NCBI RefSeq assembly: GCF_016808335.1
Contig: NC_053141.1
Location: forward strand, 18,173,756 to 18,237,755
Length of the DNA stretch: 64,000 bases
Source: Panicum virgatum
Lineage: Eukaryota > Streptophyta > Magnoliopsida > Poales > Poaceae
Reading direction: 5' to 3'
Part shown: piece after piece, positions 1 to 12,084 of the stretch
Layout: each line of letters opens with the position of its first letter
Numbering within the stretch: position 1 is the stretch's first letter
The notes under the pieces: model-generated
What the model was told of the DNA's origin: nothing
Databases searched by the model: none
The model's input: the letters and a program-made list of their open reading frames with translations, nothing else
Made by a program: the position numbers and the translations under genes

Positions 1-1830
1 GATGAGTGCCATAAAGCCTTTAACACTCTGAAAAAGGCACTCATCTCAGCTCCGATCATTCAACCCCCAGATTGGAAGCTCCCGTTCGAGATCCTGTGTG
101 ATGCTAGTGACTATGCGGTGGGGTCGTACTTGGTCAAACTAAGGATAAGAAGCATCACGCGATTGCGTACGCAAGCAAGACACTTACTGGAGCTCAGCTC
201 AACTATGCAACAACAAAAAAAGAGCTCTTAGCAGTTGTCTTTGCTATCAACAAGTTTAGATCCTATCTAGTGGGGACAAAGGTCATCGTTTATACAGACC
301 ACACTGCACTCAAGTACCTCTTCACTAAGAAGGATGCTAAACTAAGGTTGATCAGATGGATCCTCCTACTCCAAGAATTTGATTTGGAAATTAAAGATAA
401 GAAAGGAGTAGAGAATTTAGTGGCGGATCATTTATCACGCATGACCAACATTAATACCCAAGACCCACCGATAAATGACTTCCTACGGGATGATATGCTT
501 CTTAAGGTAACAGCTTCGCACCCTTGGTATGCGAATATTGTGAACTTCATGGTTTCAAGGTATATACCCCCAGGGGAGAGCTGAAAGAGCTAGTCTATGA
601 AAGCAGACGCCACCTATGAGATGCACCATATCTGTACCGAGTTTGTGCAGATGGGTTACTCAGACGTTGCGTACCTACGGCAGAAGGACACAAGATCATA
701 GAAAAATGCCATGCAGCACCATATGGAGGTCACTATGGTGTATTTTGCACTCAAGCGAAGATCTGGCAGAGCGGATTCTATTGGCTATCTATGTATGAAG
801 ATACAAAGAACTTCATCCGTAGATGTTCAAACTACCAGAGGCATGGAAGGATCACTGCTCGCAATGCAATGCCCCTGAACTACAACCTTCAAGTCAAACT
901 TTATGATGTCTGGGGTATTGACTACATGGGACCTTTTGTAAGATCCCAAGGATGCGAGTATATCTTGGTCACCATAGATTACATATCCAAATGGGTCGAA
1001 GCCATGCCATGTAGAGCCGCAGATGCATGCCCGTAAGATGTTCCATGAGATTATCTTTCCAAGGTTTGGCACACCACAGATGGTAATCAGTGACGGAGGG
1101 TCACACTTCATTGACTCGGCCTTCCGGAACTTTCTCAAGGAGCTAGGGACAAGGCACAACATCACGACTCTGTATCATCCTCAGACCAGCGGTCAAGCAG
1201 AAACATCCAATAAACAAATCAAGAATATTCTGCAGAATACCGCGAATGAGATGGGGAAGGGATGGAAGCTGAAATTACCGGATACACTCTGGGCATACCG
1301 TACAGCATACAAGACAACCAATGGAATGTCACCCTATCAGCTTGTCTATGGGAAAACTTGCCACTTACCCATAGAACTAGAGCACAGAGCTCATTGGGCT
1401 ATCCGAAAATGGAACATGGATATAAAATTAGCCGAAGAGTACCGCTGGCGTTAGATCTCGGAACTGGAGGACTGGAGAGACAAAGCTTATCATAGTGCCT
1501 CGATCTACAAAGAAAGAACCAAGAGATGGGATGATAAGCGGTTGAAGCCCAAGAACTTCAACCCCGGAGACAAGGTATTGCTTTTCAACTCCAGGGTCAA
1601 GTTATTTGGTCAAGGAAAGTGACGAAGCAAATGGCAAGGACCGTATCACGTTATCGACACATCACCTCATGGAGCCATCACGGTACAAGATGACGATTGT
1701 AACGCCTATAAGGTAAACGGTCAACGACTCAAGCTTTTCCTAGATCATAATAAAGGTCTTGATGAAGAGATAGACGTGATTGACTTAGTCGATCACGTAT
1801 TTATATGTAATAAGAGCCATATAAGCCAAA
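1..1830 (+). pseudogene. Athila pol remnant: end of RT, RNase H, integrase
   Basis: Fragments of a pol polyprotein lie in changing frames. Bases 1-125 encode the start of RNase H (ending CDASDYAVG); the frame then shifts, and 270-584 continues RNase H ([10 protein letters not shown], then VADHLSRM). Integrase appears at 791-1036 (zinc-finger end FIRRCSNYQRH, then WGIDYMGPF) and 1023-1454 (SDGGSHF, YHPQTSGQAE), with a shift near 1020. The second Cys of the zinc-binding CxxC looks replaced by Tyr. An in-frame TAG at 1452-1454 is followed by about 380 bp of recognisable integrase C-terminal sequence with another stop near 1621. The enzymes would have copied and inserted the element; this copy is non-functional. 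Confidence 0.88.
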
Positions 1831-2007
1831 AGGGCAGGTGTGCCCATTATACCTCTCATACATCTAACCCCACCTGCTGACCAGCACAAGCTGGGGCCCA
1901 CTGGGGCACAGCCCTGGTCGGCCGAACCTGGGTCAGCCCCAATGAGGCCCAGCTTTGGTGCACGGCCTCCTTGACCCACTTAGAGCCCAATTCTGCGAGG
2001 GGCAACG

Positions 2008-2869
2008 ATGTTCGCGAAGAGAAAAAGGAGTTCTCGCACCTCACATCCTCTCTTCAGAAAACCTAAACCCTCCACCTTGTTTCCATCTATTCCTCAAAAC
2101 CTCTATTACTGCCCACCAGCATCCCACCATTGTCAACCCATGGCCAGTAAAGGAGATCCCAAAACCGTAGCCACCACACCGGCCACAACTCATCCAGTGA
2201 ATCCTCCAGCGATCAACACCCCAAATTCTGCCACTAAAGCAATGATGGAAGACGCGGCGACCTTCGTGCAGCCCTTTGCAATGGTCCCAGCCGAGGGGAG
2301 CTGCGGAGTGCCGGTGGGCTCCACCCTCCGGTCGGCCGACCAGGGGGCGTGACATCCAGCGCCCCCGCTCTGCTGCACGCTCCCCCTCGCCTCTCAAGAT
2401 CGCAAGATCCAGGGCATGCGCGCAGAGCCCATATGGAAGGCCATCCAAAGAAGCTCCGGCCCCATCAAGGCCGATCGTACAGCAGCTCTTCAAAGATGGA
2501 GCGGCAACCGGATCACCCGCGCCGCCTGAAATCACGCAGACTGCCCCCGTGCCACAGAGGAGCGCTCCGGAGTCTGCACAGGGGGCGACCCCGACCCAGA
2601 CTCCGGACACTCAAAGGAGGAGCGTAGCCGCCAGTCCATCACCAAAGAAGACCAGATCCCAGTCGTCGTCTGCAAAGCCCAAAGGCGACGCCACTTTAAA
2701 GGGATTCACCATCACCGACCTCACCGCGATGGTCCAGCAGCCGCGCCTGGAGAACAGGCGTCTCGAGGACCAACTTGCGGAGAGGAAGATCGAGGTGGAG
2801 GAGCTTCGGGATGACCTCCATCTTCTGCGTCGTGGGTTGAGTGCTAAGATGAAGAGCTTTGTTTGAGGC
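2008..2869 (+). pseudogene. Third ORF of Athila element, env-position, coiled coil
   Basis: Two overlapping frames (2008-2352 and 2276-2869) read as one former ORF with a frameshift around 2280-2350. A start at 2141 (MASKGDPKT) is plausible. The N-terminal part is rich in Pro, Thr, Ser and Ala; the C-terminal part, about residues 165-190 of the second frame, is heptad-rich and charged (RRLEDQLAERKIEVEELRDD), typical of a coiled coil. No signal peptide or clear membrane segment is visible, so an envelope function is not supported. Its place between pol and the 3' LTR matches the extra ORF of Athila elements. Function unknown. Confidence 0.55.
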
Positions 2870-3712
2870 TACGGGTCACAAGGACCTCTATTTGGAGTCA
2901 CCTCCTAAGAAGGGTCGTTATCATTAGTTTAGTTGGGCGCTAGTCTTAGTCATTTCGTTTAGGTTTACTTCAGTTTAGTCGCGCCCCAGTTTTATTAGGT
3001 TTGATTTGGATTGTGAACTTTGGCGCCCCGGTGTTAATGCTGGCAGAGCCCCTTTATCTTTCATATTTGGTTTGCTTTGTCTATGATCGATGTGCAGGTC
3101 GAAAACAAGTGTGGGGCGAAGATCCCATGATGCTACACATTCATGATCACATTCACATGTCACGTGCACCTCCCGTTCCGACTCCTGAGTTTGCACTACC
3201 TCACTTGTTTCCTCCCTCTAGCGTTTCTAAACATGTGCATAACGTGTCAATTTCTGAATCTGTTTAAGAAATTTGCTAATAGGAGTTATTGATAAGATGC
3301 CTTGCATAAATGTTTTTCATGCTGCACTTAAGTTTGTGAACCATATCTTATAGGATCCCATGATGCTTAGTTGTTGACTAACGCGATATGTCTGGTTTAA
3401 AATTGTTCTCCTCTCTCATGTTGACCAGTCTGGGAATTTTATACAAAACAAAACTGAGTTCATGGTCTTTTCTCATTGCCCACTATCCTACCCGAGCCAT
3501 ATATTACATTCCACTTGAAAAAAATCCCATGCTATGTCTCTTGGCTACATGTTGAGCTTGATCAAATTTGTGACCCATCATGGTTTTACTTTGTTTATGC
3601 TCTTGATTAAAGGTTATATGTTCAGATGAAACTCATGCTCCTTAAATACTGTCTGACAATAGTATTAAAAAAAAGGGAGATGAAAAGATGGCATGCCAAA
3701 GAAGCATGACCC

Positions 3713-3766
<54 letters not shown>

Positions 3767-4283
3767 ATGGCATGCCAAAGAAGTATGACCCAGCAAATAA
3801 AGTCAGACATGAAAAGGAGCATGTATTTGTCTGTGCGCTAGCCTAATCAGTTCGTAAATATGAGTATCAACCTATAGATCCAATCTTTGACCTTGCAATA
3901 GATTTGAGTCAAGCAGATGCCATTTTACCCCATCCGTCAAAACTCCACCATCAAAGCCGGTAGGGTAAAATAGGGGATAAGTTCTGGTAAGCAGCTATGA
4001 GCGACTTTGAGAGATCCATAGAAGAAAGTGAGACCATGAAAATCTTTTTCTATGAAAATTCTTTCAAAAATCCCCAAGTTTGGCAGCATGATAGGATGAC
4101 ACATGAAGCCAAGATCATTCCGTTCTTCAACAACTCAAGATATCATGGTAGACACATTCAAATTCACAAGTAAGAGCAAGGTATGGAATAACTTTTGTGC
4201 TGGATGTCCTATCAAGAAGTTGCCATTGCACCTCAGTCCTGACCTTTACTCGGGACGAGCAAAGGGCCAAGTGTGGGGGATCT
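2870..4283 (+). other. Non-coding 3' internal region of Athila, with PPT
   Basis: No coding gene seen. The stretch ends in a purine-rich tract (gggacgagcaaagggcc, then tgtggggga at about 4272-4280), the expected polypurine tract directly before the LTR. The motif gacgagcaaag plus tgtgggg recurs before the LTR at 32833 and, inverted, after the LTR at 6387-7829, which ties the three Athila copies together. Confidence 0.6.
3682..3793 (+). repeat. (GA)n microsatellite flanked by 32-bp direct repeats
   Basis: A (GA)n run of about 46 bp (3716-3762) is bracketed by two near-identical copies of a 32-bp sequence starting gaaaagatggcatgcc (3682-3713 and 3762-3793). The reverse-strand Athila has a single matching copy near 28485-28520. 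Confidence 0.9.
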
Positions 4284-5561
4284 TGTTGACGGTCACTAAC
4301 GACCTATTTTGACCGTCAACTCCTGCACAAAAATAAACCATAATGTGGAATAAATGCTAGGATAGACTTATTTACTAACGAATTCTACAGATGATGTTCT
4401 AGAATGTGTGCAGGTGATTTCTAGCTAATTTTGCAGCAGAATGGTGTGGTTTGATCCAAGACACAATGTTCCAGCAAATCAGGATGCGACACGTGTCAGA
4501 ATATGGAGTAAAGGACCCACCAGAGAAAGAAACCGACATGACAAAAGCCAATACCAGTGCCAATGACAAGTGGGCCCAGGAAGGAACCCATGGACCAAAA
4601 GGGAAGGTCGGTGGGCCCACTAGGAGGCCGGCCGACCAGCCAGGTCGGCCGAACTGCCTGTGGGCCCCACCGACTTAACCTTGCCATGTGGAGAAAGCTC
4701 ATTGGATGTATACGTCAGTTTGGCAAGGATCAGCTGCAGATGGAGCTCCCCTCGGCCGTGGCTCCCCCTATAAATATAGAGGGGGTGAAGAAATGAAAGA
4801 CACAACACACTCAACTCAACTCACCTTTCTCCCTTGGAGCTTGTGGCCTTCATCCTAGATGCTTAGGTAGACTAGGAGGTGTAGAAGAGGAGGAGGATAG
4901 TGAGGAGGAGTCGGGGGAAGTGCCGGGTCTGTCGGCACTCTTCTCCGCTTGTACATCGACGGATGCTTATTCGGTTGTAAGTGTTCGCGACTTTTTTTGT
5001 TTATTTAGAATTAGAGTTTAGATCGCAAGTTTTCATCTTTGCCTTATATTAGTTGATGTGTATGCTTATAGAGTAGCGTTTGATCTTGGCTTAAGACCCC
5101 GAATAGAAAAGGGTAGTCTTGGCCAGGGCTAAGGTTAGTAGGGAAAGGCGTAGACGTGGTGTCTAGGCTGGACTATACCACTCAGTTGTCTGATAGTCCC
5201 ACGGTTTGTAGAGGTAGCCGGCAGGTGGTGACAGCCCTGTTCAAGCCCTAGTAATTCTCCATATTCGGATATTGGATAGAGCACGTATTATTGGAACTAT
5301 CGGCTAATATAAGTCGGTCGAAACCAGTAGCTCGAAGTATAGCGGCGACGTGATCTCTTCTTCTAGGCATAGATTCTAGATCTAGAAAGTCCTCGCTTCT
5401 CTCTTTTCCACACCGGTGTGTGTGTCCTTGGATGAGTCTAAACCCGTAGATAGCGTACTCACGTTCCTCAGTGGATATGATACCCTGGAATACTCTTGGG
5501 TGAAAGCTACAGTGGTATCTGTGCGCTTGCGGATTTATTCGTGCCTTGTAAAGTACCAACA
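4284..5561 (+). repeat. 3' LTR of the + strand Athila element
   Basis: It starts TGTTGACGGTCACTAACG directly after the PPT and ends ACCAACA, giving TG...CA termini and about 1.28 kb. A TATA-like tataaatata lies near 4769. The terminal 100 bp align with the inner end of the reverse LTR at 6387-7829 (shared tacagtggtat and ttgcggatttattcgtg), supporting the 3' boundary. Confidence 0.8.
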
Positions 5562-6386
5562 GTGCCATGCAACAATATCAACACGTATCTGCTGCATATC
5601 TTGGATTGGTTTCTTATGCCCAATAGAGTATCGAGAATCGAATGACAACTTTACTAGCTATATCAACCTACTAATTTAGTGGGTGTAAGCCAGATAGATA
5701 AGATAAATGGCCAGGCAATGATAGTCTGACATAGAAGACTCTACGCCTTAGAGAGGTAGCAGCTGGGAGGACAACGAGCGAGATAAGACACCTAAAACAC
5801 TTCTAAACTATTGAGCTAGCCTCTCTAGACCGGACTTAGCTTCTAACTATAGAGCTTACGTCAACGGCCTCATAGAAGGACTCAGACTGAGACGAGATGG
5901 GAGTCCAACAATAGTCGGCTGCTACTGCTATGAAAACACTCGAATGTGATGGATTACGAAGGATGAACACAGGACTGTCACACCTACTGCCTACCACTAT
6001 GGTACCGTAGGGTCGAACACAGTTTCAAGGTAACACTAAGCTAGACACCACATCTGCACTTGGTGTTAGAATTTCTCTTGATGCCTTCAAGGTAAAACCC
6101 CCCTTGACCTAGAGAACTAACTAGAGCACCCTAGTCCGGGAGAGAAAACCCATAGGTTAAGATCCCGATAAACAAGAAAGACAACTCAACGTAATCTAGA
6201 GTATTGTACTTCCGCACACAAGCTGATCTGGATTGCTACCAAGCAGTGCCCAGGATGTGTGCAGATTGCTGCGGGATGGATCTTGCGAGTCTTCATCTTC
6301 TTATGAGGAGGCTGTTGGATTGTTGGCGCCTACCAATGTCACCACCGGGAAAGCAGCGATGGCGCCCGTAGACGTCAATTTTGGGG
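5562..6386 (-). repeat. Fragment of a second Athila-type LTR, inverted
   Basis: Read on the - strand, about 5880-6060 matches the LTR at 32833-34334. The shared order is a GTGTTC/GGTAC block, GTGGTAGGC, ACAGTCCTGTGTTCATCC, TCACATTCG, TTTCATAGCAGTAG and GAGTCCTTCT (compare 33940-34095). This is a truncated Athila LTR in reverse orientation wedged between two better preserved LTRs. The last ~150 bp are not assignable. No coding gene. Confidence 0.6.
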
Positions 6387-7331
6387 TGGCAGTATTTCAT
6401 GAACCACGAATAAATCCGCAAGCACACGGAATACCACTGTAGTATTTTACCCGGGAGTATACCGGGGTGTCATTTATATTTCCGCAGGGAAGGTGGTGAA
6501 TGAAGGGATATATACTAGTTGATGAACTTTATCTAGATTGGATATTCTCATGCATAAACATGGGTAAGAAATATAACATGGTAGGAGGTAGTGTGAGACA
6601 CACACAAACTACCCTCTGGATAAATAAATAAATAAAAGAAAAGATAAACGATGTACTAGGCCGGGAGCAAGGCTGAAGTTAGAGCTCGAGTCAACTGTGC
6701 TAGGCTAGCTATATCTATACTATCTCATTAGTTAGATCGTCAGAGATTAAACTACACAACAGGGAGACTGCTATCGAAGCAACGGGAGGAGCCCGTACAC
6801 CCCGACGGCTTTATGTACCACCTACCCCCCATACCGAACATGGAGGATTACTCGGGCTCGGACAGGGCTGTCACCACCTGCTAGCTACCTCTACAAACCG
6901 TGGGTATAGTTGACATCCAGCAACTCTTAGCTAATGTAGACACCATGTCTACACTAGTAAGGGATACTCTAGTGTCCCGCGCGGAGCCCCCACCCTCCGG
7001 ATGGACAGACATCACACTAGAGCAAACATACGAATACTAGAGCAGTTGATAGAGTTCTAAGCACGATATGTTAACCATCTCAAGCACAGGGCGATCATGC
7101 AATGCAAGCATTGAATAACAACACAACCATATCAAGAAGCATATATCCGATAACTCAGAACATACTTCGAGCATATATCGGTAACCATAGTCTAATTCTA
7201 TTACAAACAACCGAATATTACAAGAGATGAACCCATACCAGACTCTCGAGCAGATCCGGCGATTCGAAGACTCCTAAACTCCACTATGCCTAAAGACTAT
7301 GCAAGATGAGCAAGAGAGAAGAGGTAAGTGT

Positions 7332-7385
<54 letters not shown>

Positions 7386-7829
7386 CTATTCTCCACCCCC
7401 CCTGTATTTATAGCAGGGAGCCACGGGGTGAAGCTCTCCAAACCGACCTAAGGGATCAACCAGGATATGACACATGGCTTGACTAAGGCGGTGGGGCCAA
7501 CCGCCCCTATCTTCTTCTGGTGGGCTGTCCTGGGCCTCCTTGTCTGGTCCACGTTGGGTTTGGCCTATCTTGGCTTGTCTGAACTGGGTTCTTGCATCAC
7601 TTTTGGTCCATCTGACCCTGAATCGATGCTTTGATAATTTTTGTGATTTTATGTCGGGCCAAAGTGTGATTGTAACCTGCATATTAGCTTCAAAACACAA
7701 CCTGCATTTTCTAGAAGGTAAAGTGTGGTTTAGGAACTTTATTGGATAAGTATGCGTGTAAGAAATGCAAACTCTCATGATTTTCTGATCAAGTTGATGC
7801 CTGGAAATGATCGTTAGTGAGCGTCAACA
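6387..7829 (-). repeat. 3' LTR of reverse-strand Athila
   Basis: On the - strand it begins TGTTGACGCTCACTAACG (ending at 7829 on +) and runs to about 6387 (ATACTGCCA), 1.44 kb. It resembles the LTR at 4284-5561 at both ends but differs through the middle, so it is a related, not identical, family. The distal boundary is placed by alignment to the other LTR and is uncertain by several bases. Confidence 0.7.
7333..7384 (+). repeat. (GT)n microsatellite
   Basis: About 26 uninterrupted GT units inside the reverse Athila LTR. Confidence 0.97.
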
Positions 7830-8072
7830 AGATCCCCCAAGCTATCCTTTGCTCGTCCCGAGCGAAGTAGGACAAATCAGGTTGTTGATCAGAAAATCAC
7901 TTTGACTCGTACCATACCTGTCATGTCATAGTCTGAAGCAAGGAGATTCATCTATAAGCTTATATAAGTTGGCTATCATACCTTTGCACAATTACCGTAC
8001 TCCTTTATGGGGCTTTTTAGCTGTCTCCTTATCTTGGGCTGTTGAGAGTTAGAACGGTGCATAGAGTAGTAC

Positions 8073-8260
8073 CACTAGTACAAATGTGATTTTCTATGAC
8101 GATTTGATAGTGACGTTTCTGCAATTCGGCATTGAACATTATTTTTAGTGACGAAATTTATTACTTCGTCACAGATGACGAGTGACACAGCCAACCCGCT
8201 TGAAAATAATGACAAAATGAAGACGAGCGTCATAGAAGGCACAAACGATTCGTCATAGAT
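8073..8260 (+). repeat. CACTA 5' TIR and subterminal TGACGA repeats
   Basis: Direct and inverted copies of the core TGACGA/TCGTCA occur about ten times in under 200 bp after the TIR. In En/Spm such subterminal repeats bind the element's own DNA-binding protein; that role is inferred here. Confidence 0.8.
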
Positions 8261-8566
8261 GCACCGTGGTCCCGCCTGACAGAACCGGCGGGTCCCATCT
8301 TGTCCACGTGGCGACGTGGGTCCCACTTGACAGAACCGGTGGGTCCCATGTCCACGCGGGCCCTCTACTTCGGCACGGTCCCACGACCAGGTGGCTCTCC
8401 ACGTCAACGTCGGCCCCTACGATCCCTCTGGGCCTTTGCGTATCTTTTGGGCCGGCTGTCTTCGGATCTCCGGCAATCATCTTTTTTTCCTTCGCGGCCC
8501 AGCAACAACAGCGGGCCATGGAACGGTCCCAGGTTTAATCGGCAAAAAACCTGCACCTGTGTTTCC

Positions 8567-8640
8567 CAGGATTCGAACCGCATACTAGACGGAAGCCATG
8601 AGAAAGCGTTACCACTGCGCCATTGAACGTTCTTGTGAAA
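8567..8640 (-). other. tRNA-like sequence with A- and B-box motifs inside CACTA
   Basis: On the - strand the sequence holds TGGCGCAGTGG (A-box like) and, about 35 nt later, GGTTCGAATCC (a perfect B box). I could not fold a convincing cloverleaf: the anticodon and T stems pair poorly. It is best read as a tRNA-derived relic (SINE-like or captured tRNA), not a working tRNA gene. Confidence 0.45.
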
Positions 8641-9223
8641 GGAGACTTATATTTTTTATTTGTTTAATTAGCGAATGGTTTCCATATGTTCTCCACTACG
8701 CCATCGAACCCTACAGACACAAATCAAATCTTGCGGCGCCGGCGTGTCAAGTCGGGCGCACAGCGGCGGCGTCCACGGCGCATGGCGGCGGATCCGCGGC
8801 GTTTTCCCCGGCGCACGGGCGTTGTCCCCAGTGAACAGCAGCGGGACCGCGGTAGTGCCACCGGCGCACGGCGGAGGGAGCACAGCGGCGGCAGCGCGGC
8901 AGTGTCCCCGCGGCGGCTTCCCCGGTTGACAGCGGCGGCAAGGTGACTTCTTTGACCAAATATCTCCAGCTTTTTCCTTTTCTCGTTGTGCTGGTAGTGT
9001 ATGCTGTTACTGTGCTGTTTCATGATTCTAGGGTTCAGTAGATTGGACTAGTGTCACTTCTGGTAATGATGTGCATTCATCCAGTAAGGATTTAGGGGCC
9101 CAAATGATATGACCAGTTACTACTTTTTCAGTATGTTAATTAGTAAATCATTTTCTGTTAAGTTGTATTTGAGGTTCCGTTATAGTATTTTGCCTCTGAT
9201 TTTGCACATGTATGCTAAAACAG
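8640..9223 (+). other. 5' leader of CACTA transposase gene
   Basis: GC-rich 8720-8945 followed by an AT-rich stretch. The sequence before the ATG at 9224 (tatgctaaaacag) looks like a 3' splice site, so a 5' UTR intron is likely; a donor at 8940 (ggcaag|gtgact) would fit. No coding gene seen here. Confidence 0.4.
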
Positions 9224-11973
9224 ATGGATCGAAGTTGGATTCATGGGAGACGTTTCACACCTGCCTACATGGACAAAGTGGAACAGTTCATGGAATTTGT
9301 TAGAGGGCAGTTCCCTGCAGACAGCGAGATACATTGTCCCTGCCGCAGATGTCTTAATCAAACTTTACGGCCTCAGCATGAAGTGAATGACCATATACAC
9401 ATCTTTGGAATGTCACTTTTGTACACTCGTTGGGTTCATCATGGAGAGTCTCCAGATGGCCAGGTTGCTGAGTTCAGAGAGGAGGAGGTGCAGCCTGATG
9501 AATATGATGATGGTGGAGGGATACATTTGGGTGAGAATGACCAAGATCATGACCAAGCTGATGACCAAGATGATGATCACGGAGTCACGAAGATGATATC
9601 AGATTTGTACACAGCAGTAGAGGAAGATGGAGGGACTCCAAGTTTTGCCAAAGTTCTTGCCAATGGCAAGCGGTCACTTTGCCCGGGATCAGCGCATTCT
9701 AGATTCTCCTTTCTAGTGAGACTTCTCTATATGAAGTCTCGCTATCGACTTGGCAATAACTTTTTTACTGCATTGTTGAAGTTATTGTCCGATGCATTCC
9801 CTCAGTGTCAGTTTCCAAAGTCGTATGATGAGGCGAAGAAGTATCTTCGTGAATTGGGCATTGCATATGAATCAATCCATGTGTGCATGAACAATTGTGT
9901 TTTGTTTCGTAAGTCTGAGGTGTTTGACACGAATTATGTCAACCTAGAAGCATGCCCAGTTTGTGATGAATCTAGATGGGAAGGTGGTGAGAGTGGCAGG
10001 CGGGTTCCTCATAAGGTCTTGAGGCACTTTCCACTTATACCAAGGCTGAAGAGGATGTTTTCCATGAAACAAACTGCTGAGGAGGCCCAGTGGCACAAGG
10101 TGGGTAGGAAGCCAGTCGCCAATGAAATGAGCCATCCAGCTGATGGGGAGGCATGGAAGGACTTTGATAGGAAGTATCAATCTTTTGCAGCGGATGCAAG
10201 GAACTTGAGGCTTTCCCTAGCTACAGATGGTTTCAACCCTTTTGGCAACATGAGCACTGAATATAGCATGTGGCCTGTGCTTGTGACACCTCTGAACCTA
10301 CCACCATGGGAATGTGTCAATTCAGCCAACTGTTTTATGTCTTTGCTCATCCCGGGTCCATCATCTCCTGGAAAAGATTTTGACTTGTTTCTCGAGCCTC
10401 TAATTGAAGAATTGCTTGCTCTTTGGAAAGGAGTGTCCACTTATGATGCTGTTAGCGGTAAAAAGTTTGATCTTCGTGCCGCTGTGTTGTGGTGTATACA
10501 TGATTATCCAGCCTTGAGCACCTTGTCGGGGCGAACCACAAAAGGTTATTATGCATGTATCCACTGTGACAAAAATCCTTTGTCACGGGCACTGAGGGGT
10601 AAGATTGCTTACATTGGCCATCGTCGTTTTCTTCCAAAGGATCATGAGTGGCGAAAAAGCTTGGCTTTTGATGGCTGCCGTGAAACCAGGGATGCACCGG
10701 GCAAATTCAATAGTAAAGAGGTTCAAGCGGAACTAGAGAAGGTGAAAGATGTGAGGCCAGGAAAGCATCCCGCACCCGCACCCAAGAAAAGGAAGCATGG
10801 GGAGAAAAGCAGCCCCAAAATTTGGAGTCGCAAAGTTGGGTTGTGGAAGCTACCATATTGGAAGGACTTGTTGCTGCCACACAATCTCGATGTTATGCAC
10901 ATAGAGAAGAACATTTGTGATGCCCTCCTAGGCATATTACTCAAAATTGATGGCAAGAACAAGGACACCGAAAATGCAAGGTTGGATTTGTATGATATGG
11001 GCATTAGACACGAATTTCACTTGCGAGAGGATGGAGATGGGTGTAGGATGCCAGAGGCTTTCTATGTATTGAACAAGAAAAATAGAACTAGATTCTGCAA
11101 GTTCCTCAAAGGTGTGAAGTTTCCACATGGTTATGCCGCCAACCTAGGCAGATTCATAAGTGCAGATGGTACCAAGTTGCAGGGGCGGCTGAAAACTCAT
11201 TGTTGCCATGTACTACTGCAAAAGATCATGCCTGCTGGATTAAGAGGATTGGTGAGGCAAGATGTGTATGAAGCAATTGCGGAGCTTGGGGACTTTTTTA
11301 GAGAATTGTGTAGTAGAAATCTGAAGATAGATGTTGTGAAAGGACTAAAGGAGAAAATCCCAGTTATCCTTTGCAAGCTTGAGAAAATTTTCCCTCCAGC
11401 CTTTTTTGATGTCATGGTGCACCTAGCTGTGCATCTACCTGATGAGGCATTGCTTAGAGGCCCTGTTCAGTATGGATGGATGTACCCAATAGGGAGGAGA
11501 TTGGGTACTTTGAAGAATTTTGTGAGTAACAGGGCGAGGCCTGAAGGATCAATTGCGGAGGCCTATGGCGCAAGTGACACCTTGACATTTTGTTCGAGGT
11601 ATATGGCGGATGTCGACACCAAATTCAACAGTAGTGATGCCATCAATGTAGATGAACCATTAGATAGTGACCCTGAAATTTTTAAGCATGGTGTCAAACT
11701 CGTAGGAGCCGATAGGAGGACATACATCGATGATAAGATGTATTTTAGACTAGTTTGGTATGTTCTAAACATTTGTACAGAAGCTGAGCCATATGTGGAG
11801 TAAGTATCGTTTTTATTTATTTGCAAAATTGTCTTATCCTGAATTGCAAGTGAAGCTTTGCTGATGGTTATGCTTTTTCGGACAGCATCTACAGGGCAGA
11901 GTTATTGCAAGAAGGGCCACATGATGTTGAAAAAAGGCTTGAAAATGGTTTTCCTAACTGGTTTAGGAGCCAT

Positions 11974-12084
11974 GTAAGTGTCCTGCAGTACTAGTATTCT
12001 TTGTTTCAGCATCTCACTGCTAGTATTCTTTGTTTGAGCATCAATTTCCGCATCTCACTCCTTGTATTCTTTGTTTGAACCCAG
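11974..12084 (+). repeat. Tandem repeats within transposase intron 2
   Basis: The intron contains three copies of a unit built on TATTCTTTGTTT, two followed by GCATC and a CATCTCACT block. The last copy runs into the 3' splice site cccag. Confidence 0.75.

Larger units (their letters stand above)
1..5561 (+). mobile_element. Athila-type Ty3/gypsy retrotransposon, 3' part
   Basis: The window opens inside pol of an LTR retrotransposon. In order there are an RNase H/integrase remnant, a third ORF in the position of Athila env-like ORFs, about 1.4 kb of non-coding DNA, a purine-rich tract ending in tgtggggga, and a 3' LTR. The pol sequence and the long non-coding stretch before the LTR point to the Athila lineage. 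The 5' part lies outside the window. Coding regions are broken by frameshifts and stops, so this copy is dead. Lineage is from recognised family features, not a search. Confidence 0.85.

Noticed and set aside
1955..2869. True envelope gene in the Athila element
   Set aside because: No signal peptide, membrane segment or cleavage site is visible; only the position matches.
3622..3822. Serine/leucine-rich ORF on the - strand
   Set aside because: Generated by the (GA)n microsatellite.
8567..8640. A functional tRNA gene on the - strand
   Set aside because: A and B boxes are present but the anticodon and T stems do not pair, so it was kept only as a tRNA-like relic.
8686..9023. Several overlapping open frames in the GC-rich CACTA leader
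   Set aside because: Composition artefacts; arginine/alanine-rich in every frame.
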